64,000 nt of DNA from an uncultured Flavobacteriales bacterium (GCA_913063375.1 CAJXXR010000002.1:62001-126000); one strand, 5' to 3'; counted from the stretch's first letter, positions 9,506-17,969 are shown. Numbers and translations: made by a program. The notes: a model not told the origin generated them from the letters alone.

Positions 9506-10576
9506 ATGAAGAGAATTTTTTCAAAATATACAGCTAAGATGCTTTTGGTTGCTGGTTTGGTCTATGCCTCAAATCAGGACGCTATTGCAGGGAACGAAGA
9601 ACGTTCTGGGCAAGCGGGTGCATCTGAATTATTAATTAACCCATGGGCTAGAACTTCAGGTTCTGCCGATGCAAATGTTGGTGGGGTTTCCGGATTAGAG
9701 GCAACCTTCCTTAACGTTGCGGGTCTTGCTCGTCTAGGTACTGATATGGAAATTGGTTTTTCTACCGTTCAGTGGATAGGTGATATTGACATCAATACTG
9801 GTGGGTTTGCACGTAGAATAAGTGAAGACGGTGTAATTGCTGCTACTATATCTAGCTGGGGCTTTGGTGATATCCTAAGAACTACAGAAGATAATCCTGG
9901 TGGTGATTTAGGTACTTTTAGTCCTACTTATTCTATTATCTCACTTTCTTATGCTAAGAACTTTACACCAACTATTAGTGGTGGGGTTACTATGAGAGTA
10001 TTGAGTGAGTCTACACCAAATTTGGATGCTTCTGGTATTACTTTAGATATCGGTGTTCAGTATGTTTCTGGAGAGAATAACGAACTGAAGTTCGGGATTA
10101 CTTTGAAGAATATTGGACCTAAATTGGTATTCTCTGGTGATGGTGATGATATTCGTTTAACGAATCAAACCGTTCAAGGAGTACCTTTCCAACAGGCATA
10201 CGAGCATAGAATGGATCCTTTCGAGGTTCCTTCTTTACTAAGTATTGGTGGGTCATATGACTTTATCTTAGATGAGGATAATGTAGTAACTTCAATGGCT
10301 ACTTTTACATCGAACTCATTTACAAAGGATAATGTCAACCTAGCTGCTGAATGGAGTTTCAAATCTAGCCTTATGCTAAGAGCTGGTTACCGTTTAGAAA
10401 GTGACATTACTGCAGATTATGATGATGGAAGAACAAATGCATTAACAGGAATGACTGCTGGGGCATCTTACATCTTCAGTTCTGATTCTGGTAAAGCAAT
10501 CGCTATCGATTATTCATACCGTGGAGCTGATCCTTTGGCATCAGTTCATAATCTAGGTCTGAGGTTAGAACTATAG
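9506..10576 (+). CDS. PorV/PorQ-family outer-membrane protein
   Basis: A 356-residue beta-barrel protein with a signal peptide (about 1-28, ending AIAG). The conserved family pattern near the N-terminus is readable: GQAGASELLINPWARTSG, then ATFLNVAGLARL, equivalent to the ARA...NPAGLA motif of PorV. In Porphyromonas gingivalis PorV (LptO) binds the C-terminal domain of T9SS cargo and shuttles it from the translocon to the attachment complex (established knowledge). Being third in an operon behind a TonB receptor and a giant exported protein with a T9SS-like tail suggests a dedicated carrier for that cargo rather than the general PorV. The remainder is typical barrel sequence ending in LRLEL. 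A hairpin follows 28 bases after the stop. Confidence 0.85.
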   Translation: MKRIFSKYTAKMLLVAGLVYASNQDAIAGNEERSGQAGASELLINPWARTSGSADANVGGVSGLEATFLNVAGLARLGTDMEIGFSTVQWIGDIDINTGGFARRISEDGVIAATISSWGFGDILRTTEDNPGGDLGTFSPTYSIISLSYAKNFTPTISGGVTMRVLSESTPNLDASGITLDIGVQYVSGENNELKFGITLKNIGPKLVFSGDGDDIRLTNQTVQGVPFQQAYEHRMDPFEVPSLLSIGGSYDFILDEDNVVTSMATFTSNSFTKDNVNLAAEWSFKSSLMLRAGYRLESDITADYDDGRTNALTGMTAGASYIFSSDSGKAIAIDYSYRGADPLASVHNLGLRLEL

Positions 10577-10595
10577 AATTCATATACATATTTTG

Positions 10596-10603
10596 TATAT
10601 TTG
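10596..10603 (+). promoter_or_regulatory. Candidate -7 element (TATATTTG) for greA
   Basis: A perfect match to TAnnTTTG about 115 bases before greA. No clear TTG/TTTG -33 element is found at the expected distance upstream. Transcription would start at about 10610, directly at the base of the hairpin that follows, so this may be a greA promoter with a structured leader. Confidence 0.4.
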
Positions 10604-10604
10604 C

Positions 10605-10633
10605 AAAAGAAGATCGTTTACGGTCTTCTTTTT
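10605..10633 (+). terminator. Hairpin terminator after the PorV-like gene
   Basis: GAAGATCG and CGGTCTTC form an eight-pair stem (one G-U) around a TTTA loop, followed by TTTTT. It closes the receptor/cargo/PorV operon. Confidence 0.75.
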
Positions 10634-10717
10634 GTTGTTTAATAACTATACATTTAGTGAGGATATTACTTGAAAAAGTGAGGATGGAATAATGTATAGC
10701 GCATAAAGAGATTGAAT

Positions 10718-11191
10718 ATGTCAGAAATATCATACTATTCAGAAGAAGGCTTCAAAAACCTTAAAGAAGAATTGGAGCGCCTAAAGTTTACAGAAAGACC
10801 TAAAGTAACTAGGGAAATTGCTGAGGCAAGGGATAAAGGAGATTTATCTGAGAATGCTGAATACGATGCTGCCAAAGAGGCACAAGGAATGCTAGAGATG
10901 AGAATTTCTGGTTTGGAATCTAAGATGAGGAATGCTCGTCTTATTGATGAATCTTTAATTGACAACTCGAAGGTATTGGTGCTATCTATAGTGCGCTTGA
11001 TGAACCTTAAGTTGAAAAAGGAATTTACCTTTACGTTGGTAGCAGAAAATGAGGCCAATGTAAAAACAGGTAAAATCTCTGTAAATTCTCCAATCGGAAA
11101 AGGATTACTTGGTCTTAAGGTTGGTGATATTGCACAAATTGAAGTTCCTTCGGGAATAATGGAAATGGAAATCCTTGAAATATCTAGATAA
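10718..11191 (+). CDS. greA: Transcription elongation factor GreA
   Basis: GreA rescues backtracked RNA polymerase by stimulating transcript cleavage through the secondary channel. The 157-residue length and sequence are typical: an N-terminal coiled coil (about 1-75) with GFKNLKEELERLK and the diagnostic RDKGDLSENAEYDAAKEAQ holding the acidic tip residues, then an FKBP-like C-terminal domain with GKISVNSPIGKGLLG. The ATG at 10718 is preferred over an in-frame TTG two codons upstream because AAAGAG stands eight bases before it and the family starts close to this Met. Its stop overlaps the start of the following HIT gene by one base (TAATG), implying translational coupling. Confidence 0.96.
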   Translation: MSEISYYSEEGFKNLKEELERLKFTERPKVTREIAEARDKGDLSENAEYDAAKEAQGMLEMRISGLESKMRNARLIDESLIDNSKVLVLSIVRLMNLKLKKEFTFTLVAENEANVKTGKISVNSPIGKGLLGLKVGDIAQIEVPSGIMEMEILEISR

Positions 11192-11583
11192 TGGCTTCAA
11201 TATTTTCTAAAATAGTTGCTGGTGAAATACCTTGTCATAAAATAGCTGAGACTGATGATTACTTAGCATTTTTAGATGTATTTCCATTGGTTAAAGGACA
11301 CACACTTGTGATACCTAAAAAGGAGATAGATTATATCTTCGATATGGAGGATGCGCAGTTAGCTGGCTTAAATATCTTTGCTAAAAAGGTTGCTAAAGCT
11401 GTTAAACAAGCAATTCCGTGTACAAGGATTGGTGTATCAGTAATTGGACTAGAGGTTCCGCATACACATATTCATCTTGTTCCAATGAACGAAATGAATG
11501 ATATGAACTTCACCAGAGCAAAAATGAAAATAGAAGAAGAGGAGATGAAACAAATTGCGGATAGCATCCGTCAATATATCTAA
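11191..11583 (+). CDS. HIT-family nucleotide hydrolase/transferase (HinT-like)
   Basis: A 130-residue histidine-triad protein. The catalytic HxHxH is seen as H91-T-H93-I-H95 (PHTHIHLVP), preceded by the conserved FPLVKGHTLVIPK segment. HinT-type proteins hydrolyse phosphoramidate or acyl-adenylate nucleotides in the cytosol; the exact in vivo substrate is unclear. One substitution from many homologues is the KVG of QxVxHxHxH being GLEV here. It overlaps greA by one base, and at its 3' end its stop codon interlocks with that of ruvC (bases 11580-11583 serve both genes), leaving no room for a terminator between them. Confidence 0.94.
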   Translation: MASIFSKIVAGEIPCHKIAETDDYLAFLDVFPLVKGHTLVIPKKEIDYIFDMEDAQLAGLNIFAKKVAKAVKQAIPCTRIGVSVIGLEVPHTHIHLVPMNEMNDMNFTRAKMKIEEEEMKQIADSIRQYI

Positions 11584-12134
11584 CCAATTCTATCAGGGTT
11601 GTTTTTCATAAAACTAGCCCATGAACCAGAAGAAGAACCCGCCATGTGCGGGTTTTTTGTTTGTAGGTGATGGCATAGGGCAACGGCTAAACCATCGGTT
11701 GCATCAAAATACTTTGGTGCCTCCTTTATGTTTAGTAGTTTTTGTAACATATAGCTTACTTGCTCTTTTGAGGCATTCCCACTTCCTGTAACGGCTAATT
11801 TCACTTTTTTAGGAGCGTATTCGGTAATTGGGATATTTCTATAAAGGCCAGCAGCCATTACTACACCTTGAGCCCTACCCAATTTCAGCATGGATTGAAC
11901 GTTTTTTCCAAAGAAAGGTGCTTCTACAGCAATTTCATCTGGATGATATTGATCGATCAGGCTAAGGGTTTTCTCGAAAATTCTTTTTAATTTTAGGTTA
12001 TGCCCGTTTAGTTTGTGCAAAAGTAAAACGTCCAATTCTAGTAATTGAACTTTTTTCCCCTGAATATGGATGATCCCAAATCCCATGACGCTGGTACCTG
12101 GATCTACACCTAATATGATTTTGTCTTTTTTCAA
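11580..12134 (-). CDS. ruvC: Holliday junction endonuclease RuvC, TTG start
   Basis: RuvC nicks four-way junctions symmetrically after RuvAB branch migration. All four acidic active-site residues of the RNase H fold are present: D11 (GVDPG), E71 (AVEAPFF), D144 and D147 (FDATDG). The 184-residue length is normal. No ATG or GTG lies between the upstream in-frame stop (at 12185) and the essential GVDPG motif, so the TTG at 12134-12132 must be the start, followed by MKKDK. The initiating T pairs with the first base of the divergent membrane-protein ATG, so the two genes start head-to-head with one base shared and no intergenic DNA. Confidence 0.95.
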   Translation of the reverse strand: MKKDKIILGVDPGTSVMGFGIIHIQGKKVQLLELDVLLLHKLNGHNLKLKRIFEKTLSLIDQYHPDEIAVEAPFFGKNVQSMLKLGRAQGVVMAAGLYRNIPITEYAPKKVKLAVTGSGNASKEQVSYMLQKLLNIKEAPKYFDATDGLAVALCHHLQTKNPHMAGSSSGSWASFMKNNPDRIG

Positions 12135-13075
12135 TGGTAAAGAATATCTACAAATATCTAAAAATATATGAAGATTTTGGTTCTAAGAGCCTAGATCTAT
12201 TAAGATATATTTTTAGTTTTTTAGCACTTACCTTTGTAATCATTGAATTGAAGCAAGCAATAGGTTTAGGTCATATTGAGACTTTAAAGACTCAACTAAC
12301 CGTCCATTTTGAATTGGTTTGGCTATTTGGGACGTTTGTTTTCGCTTTTATTCACCATTGGTCTGATGCCAAGGTCTGGCAGTCAATAATTGCAACGAAA
12401 AGAAAATTCCCTTTACTCCTTGCCCTAAGAATGAATTGGACGAGTCTAGCGTATTCTTTTTATAGTCCTAATAGGCTTCTAGATATTCCTTCGAAGGTTC
12501 TACTGTTGGAGGATATGGATCGTGCTTTTAAATGGTACGCAGCTGGATTATATAATGTTTTAAAGCCATCTGCTACTTTTTATATTGGATTGGCTGCACT
12601 AAGTTTATTGCTTGGTTATTGGTGGTTAACTCTTGGACTTGTAATTGTTGGGCCGTTCGTGTTACTTTGGATTAAAGATAAACTTGAAAAAAGTGAATTT
12701 CTGAGGGATAGAATTTCATTGGAAGAAAGAGTAGGAGATTCTTTATTTCTGGAACTTTTGGGATTGAATTTAATACGAATAGTTAGTTTGGCTTTACAGC
12801 ATGCTGGAATTTTATTTCTGCTAGGTTTTCAATTTCCAGTAGAAAGCTTGTTAATGTATCTGCTAATCATACATACAGTGGTTACTTTTTTACCCCAGGT
12901 CGCTGGAACTGAAATTTTCGTCAGGAGTTATCTTTGTTTTTATTTTTTAGAGTTGGATTCTGGCCATGAGTTGGTGCTGGCAAGTTCTGTGTTAGTATTG
13001 TGGACTATGAATATTATGCTGCCTGCCGTTATTGGTTTATTTGTTCAGAAAAAAGCGGGATTAAAAAAAGACTAA
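12134..13075 (+). CDS. Multi-pass integral membrane protein, LPG-synthase-like
   Basis: A 313-residue protein with about seven or eight predicted membrane spans (for example YIFSFLALTFVIIE near 25-38, FELVWLFGTFVFAFIH near 58-73, and a span near 285-305). The pattern, and its place directly before a membrane-bound GT2 glycosyltransferase, recall the flippase/synthase TM domain of lysylphosphatidylglycerol synthetase and UPF0104 proteins, but no diagnostic motif is clear, so this is only a resemblance. The GT2 gene starts two bases after the stop and an OppC-like permease follows, forming an apparent three-gene operon. The start codon overlaps the ruvC start on the other strand; promoters for each must lie inside the other gene. 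Confidence 0.7.
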   Translation: MVKNIYKYLKIYEDFGSKSLDLLRYIFSFLALTFVIIELKQAIGLGHIETLKTQLTVHFELVWLFGTFVFAFIHHWSDAKVWQSIIATKRKFPLLLALRMNWTSLAYSFYSPNRLLDIPSKVLLLEDMDRAFKWYAAGLYNVLKPSATFYIGLAALSLLLGYWWLTLGLVIVGPFVLLWIKDKLEKSEFLRDRISLEERVGDSLFLELLGLNLIRIVSLALQHAGILFLLGFQFPVESLLMYLLIIHTVVTFLPQVAGTEIFVRSYLCFYFLELDSGHELVLASSVLVLWTMNIMLPAVIGLFVQKKAGLKKD

Positions 13076-13077
13076 AT

Positions 13078-14178
13078 ATGGAAGGGGTAATTAGCATTGT
13101 ACTTATAATCTATAGTCTTTTATTGACCTATTATCATAGATCTTTACGAAAGCTCTTTAAATCCCATAAAAATGAGCTCTTTGGGGATGTTACCATTGAT
13201 GTTGTTGTAGCTTATAGGAATGAGTCGGCAAATTTACCACATCTGCTGACGGACTTGGGTAATTTGAATACAGCTGGGATAGTTCTGAAGGTATATTTAG
13301 TTAATGACCACTCCACGGATACTGGGGCAGCCATTGTTGAAGAATTTAGAGCACAGGGAAATATTGATATCCATCCCTTTCATCTTCATAATGAAATTGG
13401 TAAAAAAGCTGCTATTTCGGCAGTGCTAGATGAATTGTCTTCTGAATGGATATTGTTTACAGATGCCGATTGTAGACTGGATAAGGGTTGGTTGCAGAGT
13501 TATCGTGCACAAATTGATAATGAAGTTCAATGTATTCTTGGAGCCGTTCGGTTGACGGACGGTAATTCCTTATTCGGGAGATTTCAGCAACTTGAATTTA
13601 TGAGTCTACAAGCAGCGACAGCAGCAAGTTGCTTAGCTCAGAACCCTATTATGTGTAATGGTGCAAATTGGATGGTTAGACGGAGTAGCTATTTGGCGCT
13701 TCGGGAAAACATAAAGAAAGAAATTGCCAGTGGGGATGATATGTTTATTCTTCAAGCACTAAAAAGACAAAATGCAAGACAAATACGTTATAATATTGGA
13801 TTGTCTAGCCTAGTGGAAACAAAAGTTGTGAATAGCTTTGGTGTCTTTTGGGCTCAACGAAATAGATGGACAACAAAATCAAAGTATTATACGGATCCCA
13901 CAACTATCGCCATTAGTTTACTTGTCGTGTTTGCGAATATTGCTTTCGTACTTTCCTTCTGGTATGTATCAAATGAAATAGGCTTGTTATGGTTTATTTT
14001 AGCTAAGTTAGCGTCGGAATATCTCGTTTTACAGCGGTATGCTAAATTCAGTGGGGAGAAATTGCTTTTGAAAGAATTTCCATTATTAGCTTTATGCTAT
14101 CCGTTTTATATTATCCTAATTGTAGGGAGTTCTATATTTGCAAAATTTCAATGGAAAGATCGTAGCTACCAAGCATGA
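13078..14178 (+). CDS. Membrane-associated family 2 glycosyltransferase
   Basis: A 366-residue GT2 enzyme that would transfer a sugar from a nucleotide donor at the inner face of the membrane. An N-terminal TM segment (about 3-18) is followed by the GT-A fold: VVVAYRNESANL, VNDHS (75-79), the DxD-type TDADC (128-132), an acidic SGDD (218-221) and the processive-type QRNRW motif (260-264). Two or three TM spans follow (about 278-360). The ATG at 13078 is chosen over upstream in-frame starts because it lies two bases after the preceding stop and immediately begins the TM helix. It overlaps the following permease by four bases (ATGA). The acceptor is unknown. Confidence 0.88.
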   Translation: MEGVISIVLIIYSLLLTYYHRSLRKLFKSHKNELFGDVTIDVVVAYRNESANLPHLLTDLGNLNTAGIVLKVYLVNDHSTDTGAAIVEEFRAQGNIDIHPFHLHNEIGKKAAISAVLDELSSEWILFTDADCRLDKGWLQSYRAQIDNEVQCILGAVRLTDGNSLFGRFQQLEFMSLQAATAASCLAQNPIMCNGANWMVRRSSYLALRENIKKEIASGDDMFILQALKRQNARQIRYNIGLSSLVETKVVNSFGVFWAQRNRWTTKSKYYTDPTTIAISLLVVFANIAFVLSFWYVSNEIGLLWFILAKLASEYLVLQRYAKFSGEKLLLKEFPLLALCYPFYIILIVGSSIFAKFQWKDRSYQA

Positions 14179-15212
14179 AGAAATTTCGGGACCACATTCG
14201 TTTAATATTGGCTTTATTTATCATCGTACCTTTGTGTATCGGTGCTGTTTTTGCCTATCAATGGATTCCAGATTCCAGTCCCCATGCCAATGAAATGCAA
14301 TTATCACTCTCAAACCTTAACCCGAATTCAGACCAACTTTTCCTCCTTTTAGATAATAAGGTTAAAGCTCAGGAAGAAGGCTCTTTCTGGATGGGAAAAA
14401 GCAGTTCATCAAAACATATTGCTATAGACTCAGCGATAACACAGGACTCGCAAGTTTTTTATTGGGAAGTTGGTATACCGAAAAGACAAGAAATTGAGGC
14501 TGCCAAATTATTTTATCCAAATGATCTGGATAAAAGTATGGAATTTAAAACCTACCGTTTAGGTTCTGATAAATATGGCCGTGATTTTCTAAGTCGATTG
14601 GTATTGGGGGCACGTGTTTCATTACTCGCGGGATTTTTTGCCGTAACAATATCCTTAGTGGTTGGTTTAGTTCTTGGATTGATTGCTGGATTTTTTGGTG
14701 GCTGGATAGATCGTTCTATAATGTGGTTTATCAATGTGCTTTGGTCAGTCCCGACTTTACTATTGGCAATAGCCATTACACTATCCTTGGGTAAGGGCTT
14801 ATGGCAAGTTTTCTTGGCAATTGGATTATCTATGTGGGTTGAAATTGCCAGGTTAGTTAGAGGTAGGGTCCTACAAGAGCGGGAACAAGAGTATGTTAGA
14901 GCGCTAAAATCATTGGGTTTTTCAGATTTCAGAATTCTGTTTAAACATGTTCTTCCGAATATATTCCAACCGGTGATCGTCCTTTGTGCAGCTAATTTTG
15001 CAACAGCTATTTTACTAGAATCTGGTTTAAGTTTTCTTGGGATTGGCGCAACTGCTCCTATGCCCACTTGGGGGAATATGATCCGGGATCATTATGCCTA
15101 TATCGTATTAGATAAGGCCTATTTGGCTATTTATCCAGGCCTAGGAATTATGGCTTTGGTAATGGCATTTATGCTGTTGGGGAATTATCTAAAAGATAAA
15201 TGGGCGAGCTAG
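14175..15212 (+). CDS. OppC/DppC-family ABC transporter permease, apparently orphan
   Basis: A 345-residue inner-membrane permease of the peptide/nickel ABC family. TM1 is at about 9-29; a periplasmic segment of about 100 residues, longer than in Escherichia coli OppC, precedes the canonical RLGSDKYGRDFLSRL (about 128-142). The cytoplasmic EAA loop is seen as EYVRALKSLG...HVLPN, and LLESGLSFLGIG and PTWGNMI are conserved family segments. No OppB, ATPase or binding-protein gene is nearby; the partners are a GT2 enzyme and a membrane protein. In many Bacteroidota the permeases are scattered, so function with distant subunits is possible. Its stop interlocks with that of the convergent exonuclease (15209-15212). 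Confidence 0.88.
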   Translation: MKKFRDHIRLILALFIIVPLCIGAVFAYQWIPDSSPHANEMQLSLSNLNPNSDQLFLLLDNKVKAQEEGSFWMGKSSSSKHIAIDSAITQDSQVFYWEVGIPKRQEIEAAKLFYPNDLDKSMEFKTYRLGSDKYGRDFLSRLVLGARVSLLAGFFAVTISLVVGLVLGLIAGFFGGWIDRSIMWFINVLWSVPTLLLAIAITLSLGKGLWQVFLAIGLSMWVEIARLVRGRVLQEREQEYVRALKSLGFSDFRILFKHVLPNIFQPVIVLCAANFATAILLESGLSFLGIGATAPMPTWGNMIRDHYAYIVLDKAYLAIYPGLGIMALVMAFMLLGNYLKDKWAS

Positions 15213-15925
15213 TTAAGAATACTAAAGTGGATATTGTCCTTTTCAAGAAGTGGCTTTCCGGTCCATCTAAGGATTAATTGGGCAACGGCTAAAATATCTT
15301 TTTCACAATAAATGGCTATTCGTTCACAGTCATTTTCCTCCCAGAATACACGTCCAACTTCAGAACCATCGATGTCATCTTTAGGACTCGGTATATCAAA
15401 AAGATTGGTGAGTAATTTTAATGAAGTAAAATGTTTCCAATCCCCAAACTTCCAAAGTTCCATAGTATCTAAATGAGGTACTTCCCACGGTTTTTTACCC
15501 GCAACATTTAGGGTGTATGGTAAGGGGATTCCATGAATCAACATTCTTCTACAAAGAAATGGGATGTCAAATTCTTTGACGTTATGTCCAATAAGTTTGA
15601 AAGTCTTAAATTTCTTTAGAGCCTGGCCAAATTCGGCCAAAAGTAATTTTTCATCTTCACCATAATAAGATTTGAAGCGCATATCTCTGTGGTCTCCATC
15701 CTCTTTTATATAGCCAATACTGATACAAACAACCTTTCCAAATTCAGCCCAAATCCCAGCCTTTTCATTGTAAAACTCCTCGGCAGTAAATTCCTCTTTA
15801 CGTTGATAGGCGGTTTTTTTCGCAAAAAGGCCTTGTAATTCTTCATTGAGTTCGGTGAATTTATGATGAGAGGATACCGTTTCAATATCTATGAAAAGGA
15901 GCTCTTCAATGGATGTTTGGATCAT
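15209..15925 (-). CDS. DEDDy 3'-5' exonuclease of the DNA polymerase B exo-like family
   Basis: A 238-residue cytosolic exonuclease with an RNase H-like fold. The four acidic residues and Tyr of the DEDDy class are visible: D13 and E15 (FIDIET), D120 (GHNVKEFD), and Y206-C-E-K-D210. A conserved NDCERIAIYCEKD tail is typical of the predicted 3'-5' exonuclease family related to PolB proofreading domains. It has no polymerase domain and no recognised partner. The S41 protease gene ends ten bases upstream on the same strand, so it may be the distal gene of the elbB/deaminase/protease operon. Its substrate (DNA or RNA) is not evident. Confidence 0.88.
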   Translation of the reverse strand: MIQTSIEELLFIDIETVSSHHKFTELNEELQGLFAKKTAYQRKEEFTAEEFYNEKAGIWAEFGKVVCISIGYIKEDGDHRDMRFKSYYGEDEKLLLAEFGQALKKFKTFKLIGHNVKEFDIPFLCRRMLIHGIPLPYTLNVAGKKPWEVPHLDTMELWKFGDWKHFTSLKLLTNLFDIPSPKDDIDGSEVGRVFWEENDCERIAIYCEKDILAVAQLILRWTGKPLLEKDNIHFSILN

Positions 15926-15934
15926 GTTAAATAT

Positions 15935-17536
15935 TTATTTGGTGTTATGTAATATTTCAATAGCCTTTTGAACTTCATTATCCCTGGTATTCCAAATCTT
16001 ATAGAGACCTTCATTCCCCCATATTTTTCTTGCGATAAGGGATTTTAGACGATATTTAAGGTAGGGATTAGACTTTTGGATATTCTCTGATGAGCTATTG
16101 ATAGTTTCCTTTTCTGCTCTTTGAATGATCTCATCAAAAAGTTCAGAGCTGACATCAAAGGTTCCAGCGAATTCTTCTAAATTTCCTTCATTCATCCAAT
16201 AGTCTCTATGACTATTTGAGTATTCATAGGCCATATCATTTAAGATCGAAGAAGATAATATTTGATTCAACCAACGCGAAGTAAAAGTTGTATCCAATGG
16301 GATAAAATGGTCTGGATAAATTCCTCCTCCTCCATATACACTTCTACCATTCGTAGTTTTGAATATAAGGCTATCAGCAAATACTACGCTGTCAGCATTA
16401 AACAATTCTCCAGAGGCAAATCTGTTCAGTGATTCAACATGGTAATTGTCTAAACCGTCTTCATACGATTTTTGAATGCATCTACCTGATGGCGTATAAT
16501 ATCTGGAAGTAGTTATTCTAAGCGCAGAACCATCACCTAGTTGAGATTGTTCTTGAACCAACCCTTTACCAAAGGACCTTCTACCTATTATAATACCTCT
16601 ATCATTGTCTTGTATGGCTCCAGCCACAATTTCACTTGCAGAAGCGGAGCCTTCATTAATAAGGACTACAATTTCTGATTTTTCAAAATCTCCTTTTTTT
16701 GTTGCGTAGTGATATTCTCTACCTCTTTTGGCTCCCTCTGTGTATACAATTAGTTCTTTAGCACCTAGGAATTCATCAATAAGGTCTATGGCTGTATGTA
16801 GGTAACCTCCGGGATTGTTTCTTAAGTCGAGTACCATTTTTTGCATGCCTTGGTCCTTCAATTTTTTGAAGGCTAGAAGGTATTCGTCGTAGGTGGTTGC
16901 TGCAAATCTGTTGATTTTAATATAGCCAATTTGGTCGTCTAGCATCATGGATACATCCACACTGTGGATAGGGATCTTATCTCTGATAATATCGAAGGCA
17001 ATTGGATCGGTTATACCAGGTCTTTTAATAAGTACCTTAACCATTGATCCTCTTTCTCCTCTTAAGTTCTCAACAACATCTTTATTGGTTATACCAATAC
17101 CAGCAACTTGAATGGTATCTACTTTTAGGATACAATCTCCACTCTTAATTCCCAATTTTTCTGAAGGACCTCCTGAAATTGGAGTAACCACTCGGATAGT
17201 GTCATTTTGAATTTGGTACTCAATACCTATCCCATCAAAGTTGCCTTGCATACTTTCCGTTACTTGGAGCATGTCTTTTGAAGAAATATAAGTAGAGTGT
17301 GGATCTAGTTGATCCAAGATGTGTTGAATACTCCCTTCAACAATGCTATCCACATTTATATTATCTACATAATTATTTTCCAATTGAAAAATCAGTTGTT
17401 CAATTTTCCCATAATTAGCCCCAAAGAGTGGAGTTTCTTGTCTCTCTGTAAATTGGAATTGCCTTCCTATCCACATTCCTGCAACAAGGATGAGTGCAAT
17501 ATAGATAGGATTAAATGTATTTTTAGATTTAGTCAT
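15935..17536 (-). CDS. S41 carboxy-terminal processing protease (CtpA/Tsp type)
   Basis: A 533-residue membrane-anchored periplasmic protease. One N-terminal TM segment (about 11-25), then a PDZ domain (about 85-175, with GNFDGIGIEYQI and KLGIKSGDCILKVD) and the S41 core. The Ser/Lys dyad and helper Gln are present: S299 in GSASASEIVAG, K324 and Q328 in SFGKGLVQ, spaced exactly as in Tsp. The tail (about 400-533) is charged and specific. The ATG at 17536 is chosen because an upstream in-frame start would lie inside the deaminase gene; the chosen one is two bases after its stop. Such proteases cut C-terminal tails of exported proteins; the target here is unknown. Confidence 0.93.
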   Translation of the reverse strand: MTKSKNTFNPIYIALILVAGMWIGRQFQFTERQETPLFGANYGKIEQLIFQLENNYVDNINVDSIVEGSIQHILDQLDPHSTYISSKDMLQVTESMQGNFDGIGIEYQIQNDTIRVVTPISGGPSEKLGIKSGDCILKVDTIQVAGIGITNKDVVENLRGERGSMVKVLIKRPGITDPIAFDIIRDKIPIHSVDVSMMLDDQIGYIKINRFAATTYDEYLLAFKKLKDQGMQKMVLDLRNNPGGYLHTAIDLIDEFLGAKELIVYTEGAKRGREYHYATKKGDFEKSEIVVLINEGSASASEIVAGAIQDNDRGIIIGRRSFGKGLVQEQSQLGDGSALRITTSRYYTPSGRCIQKSYEDGLDNYHVESLNRFASGELFNADSVVFADSLIFKTTNGRSVYGGGGIYPDHFIPLDTTFTSRWLNQILSSSILNDMAYEYSNSHRDYWMNEGNLEEFAGTFDVSSELFDEIIQRAEKETINSSSENIQKSNPYLKYRLKSLIARKIWGNEGLYKIWNTRDNEVQKAIEILHNTK

Positions 17537-17537
17537 A

Positions 17538-17969
17538 TTAGAAACTTTCTTGATCAATATACACTACTTCAACACCCGTTTCTTTTAAAAAGTCTACACC
17601 TGATGAATCTCTATATTTTCGAGAGTATACCACTCTCTTAATTCCTGTCTGTAAAATTAATTTACTACATTCTTTGCAGGGAGATAAGGTAACATATAAC
17701 GAAGCTCCTTCTGCGCTTTGCGTAGAGTGTGCAACTTTTGTAATGGCATTGGCTTCTGCGTGTAACACATACCATTTTGTCAATCCTTCATCGTCTTCAC
17801 AAATGTTTTCAAATCCGGAAGGTGTGCCATTGTAGCCATCTGAAATAATCATCTTATCTTTAACAATAAGTGCGCCAACTTGCCGTCTTTTGCAATAGGA
17901 TAATTTAGCCCATTCAGTAGCCATTTTTAGATAGGCTACATCATAACTGTATTGTTTTGCTGGACTCAT
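17538..17969 (-). CDS. dCMP/cytidine-deaminase-family zinc enzyme
   Basis: A 143-residue cytosolic zinc deaminase, most like ComEB/dCMP deaminase, which makes dUMP for thymidylate synthesis. The zinc and proton-relay residues are visible: H70 and E72 (LHAEANAI) and C98/C101 (SPCKEC). The N-terminal CKRRQVGALIVKDKMIISDGYNGTPSG segment is typical of the dCMP subgroup. Length is normal. It overlaps elbB by four bases (17966-17969) and is followed by the S41 protease after one base, so translation is probably coupled across the three genes. Confidence 0.93.
   Translation of the reverse strand: MSPAKQYSYDVAYLKMATEWAKLSYCKRRQVGALIVKDKMIISDGYNGTPSGFENICEDDEGLTKWYVLHAEANAITKVAHSTQSAEGASLYVTLSPCKECSKLILQTGIKRVVYSRKYRDSSGVDFLKETGVEVVYIDQESF

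Noticed and set aside
1686..10576. A SusCD polysaccharide utilisation locus
   Set aside because: There is a SusC-like receptor but no SusD, no glycoside hydrolase and no sensor nearby; the partners are a T9SS-like cargo and PorV-type protein.
14552..15067. A 171-codon minus-strand frame inside the OppC-like gene
   Set aside because: It is an antisense shadow: Pro/Thr/Lys-rich translation without any recognisable domain, while the sense frame has all family motifs.
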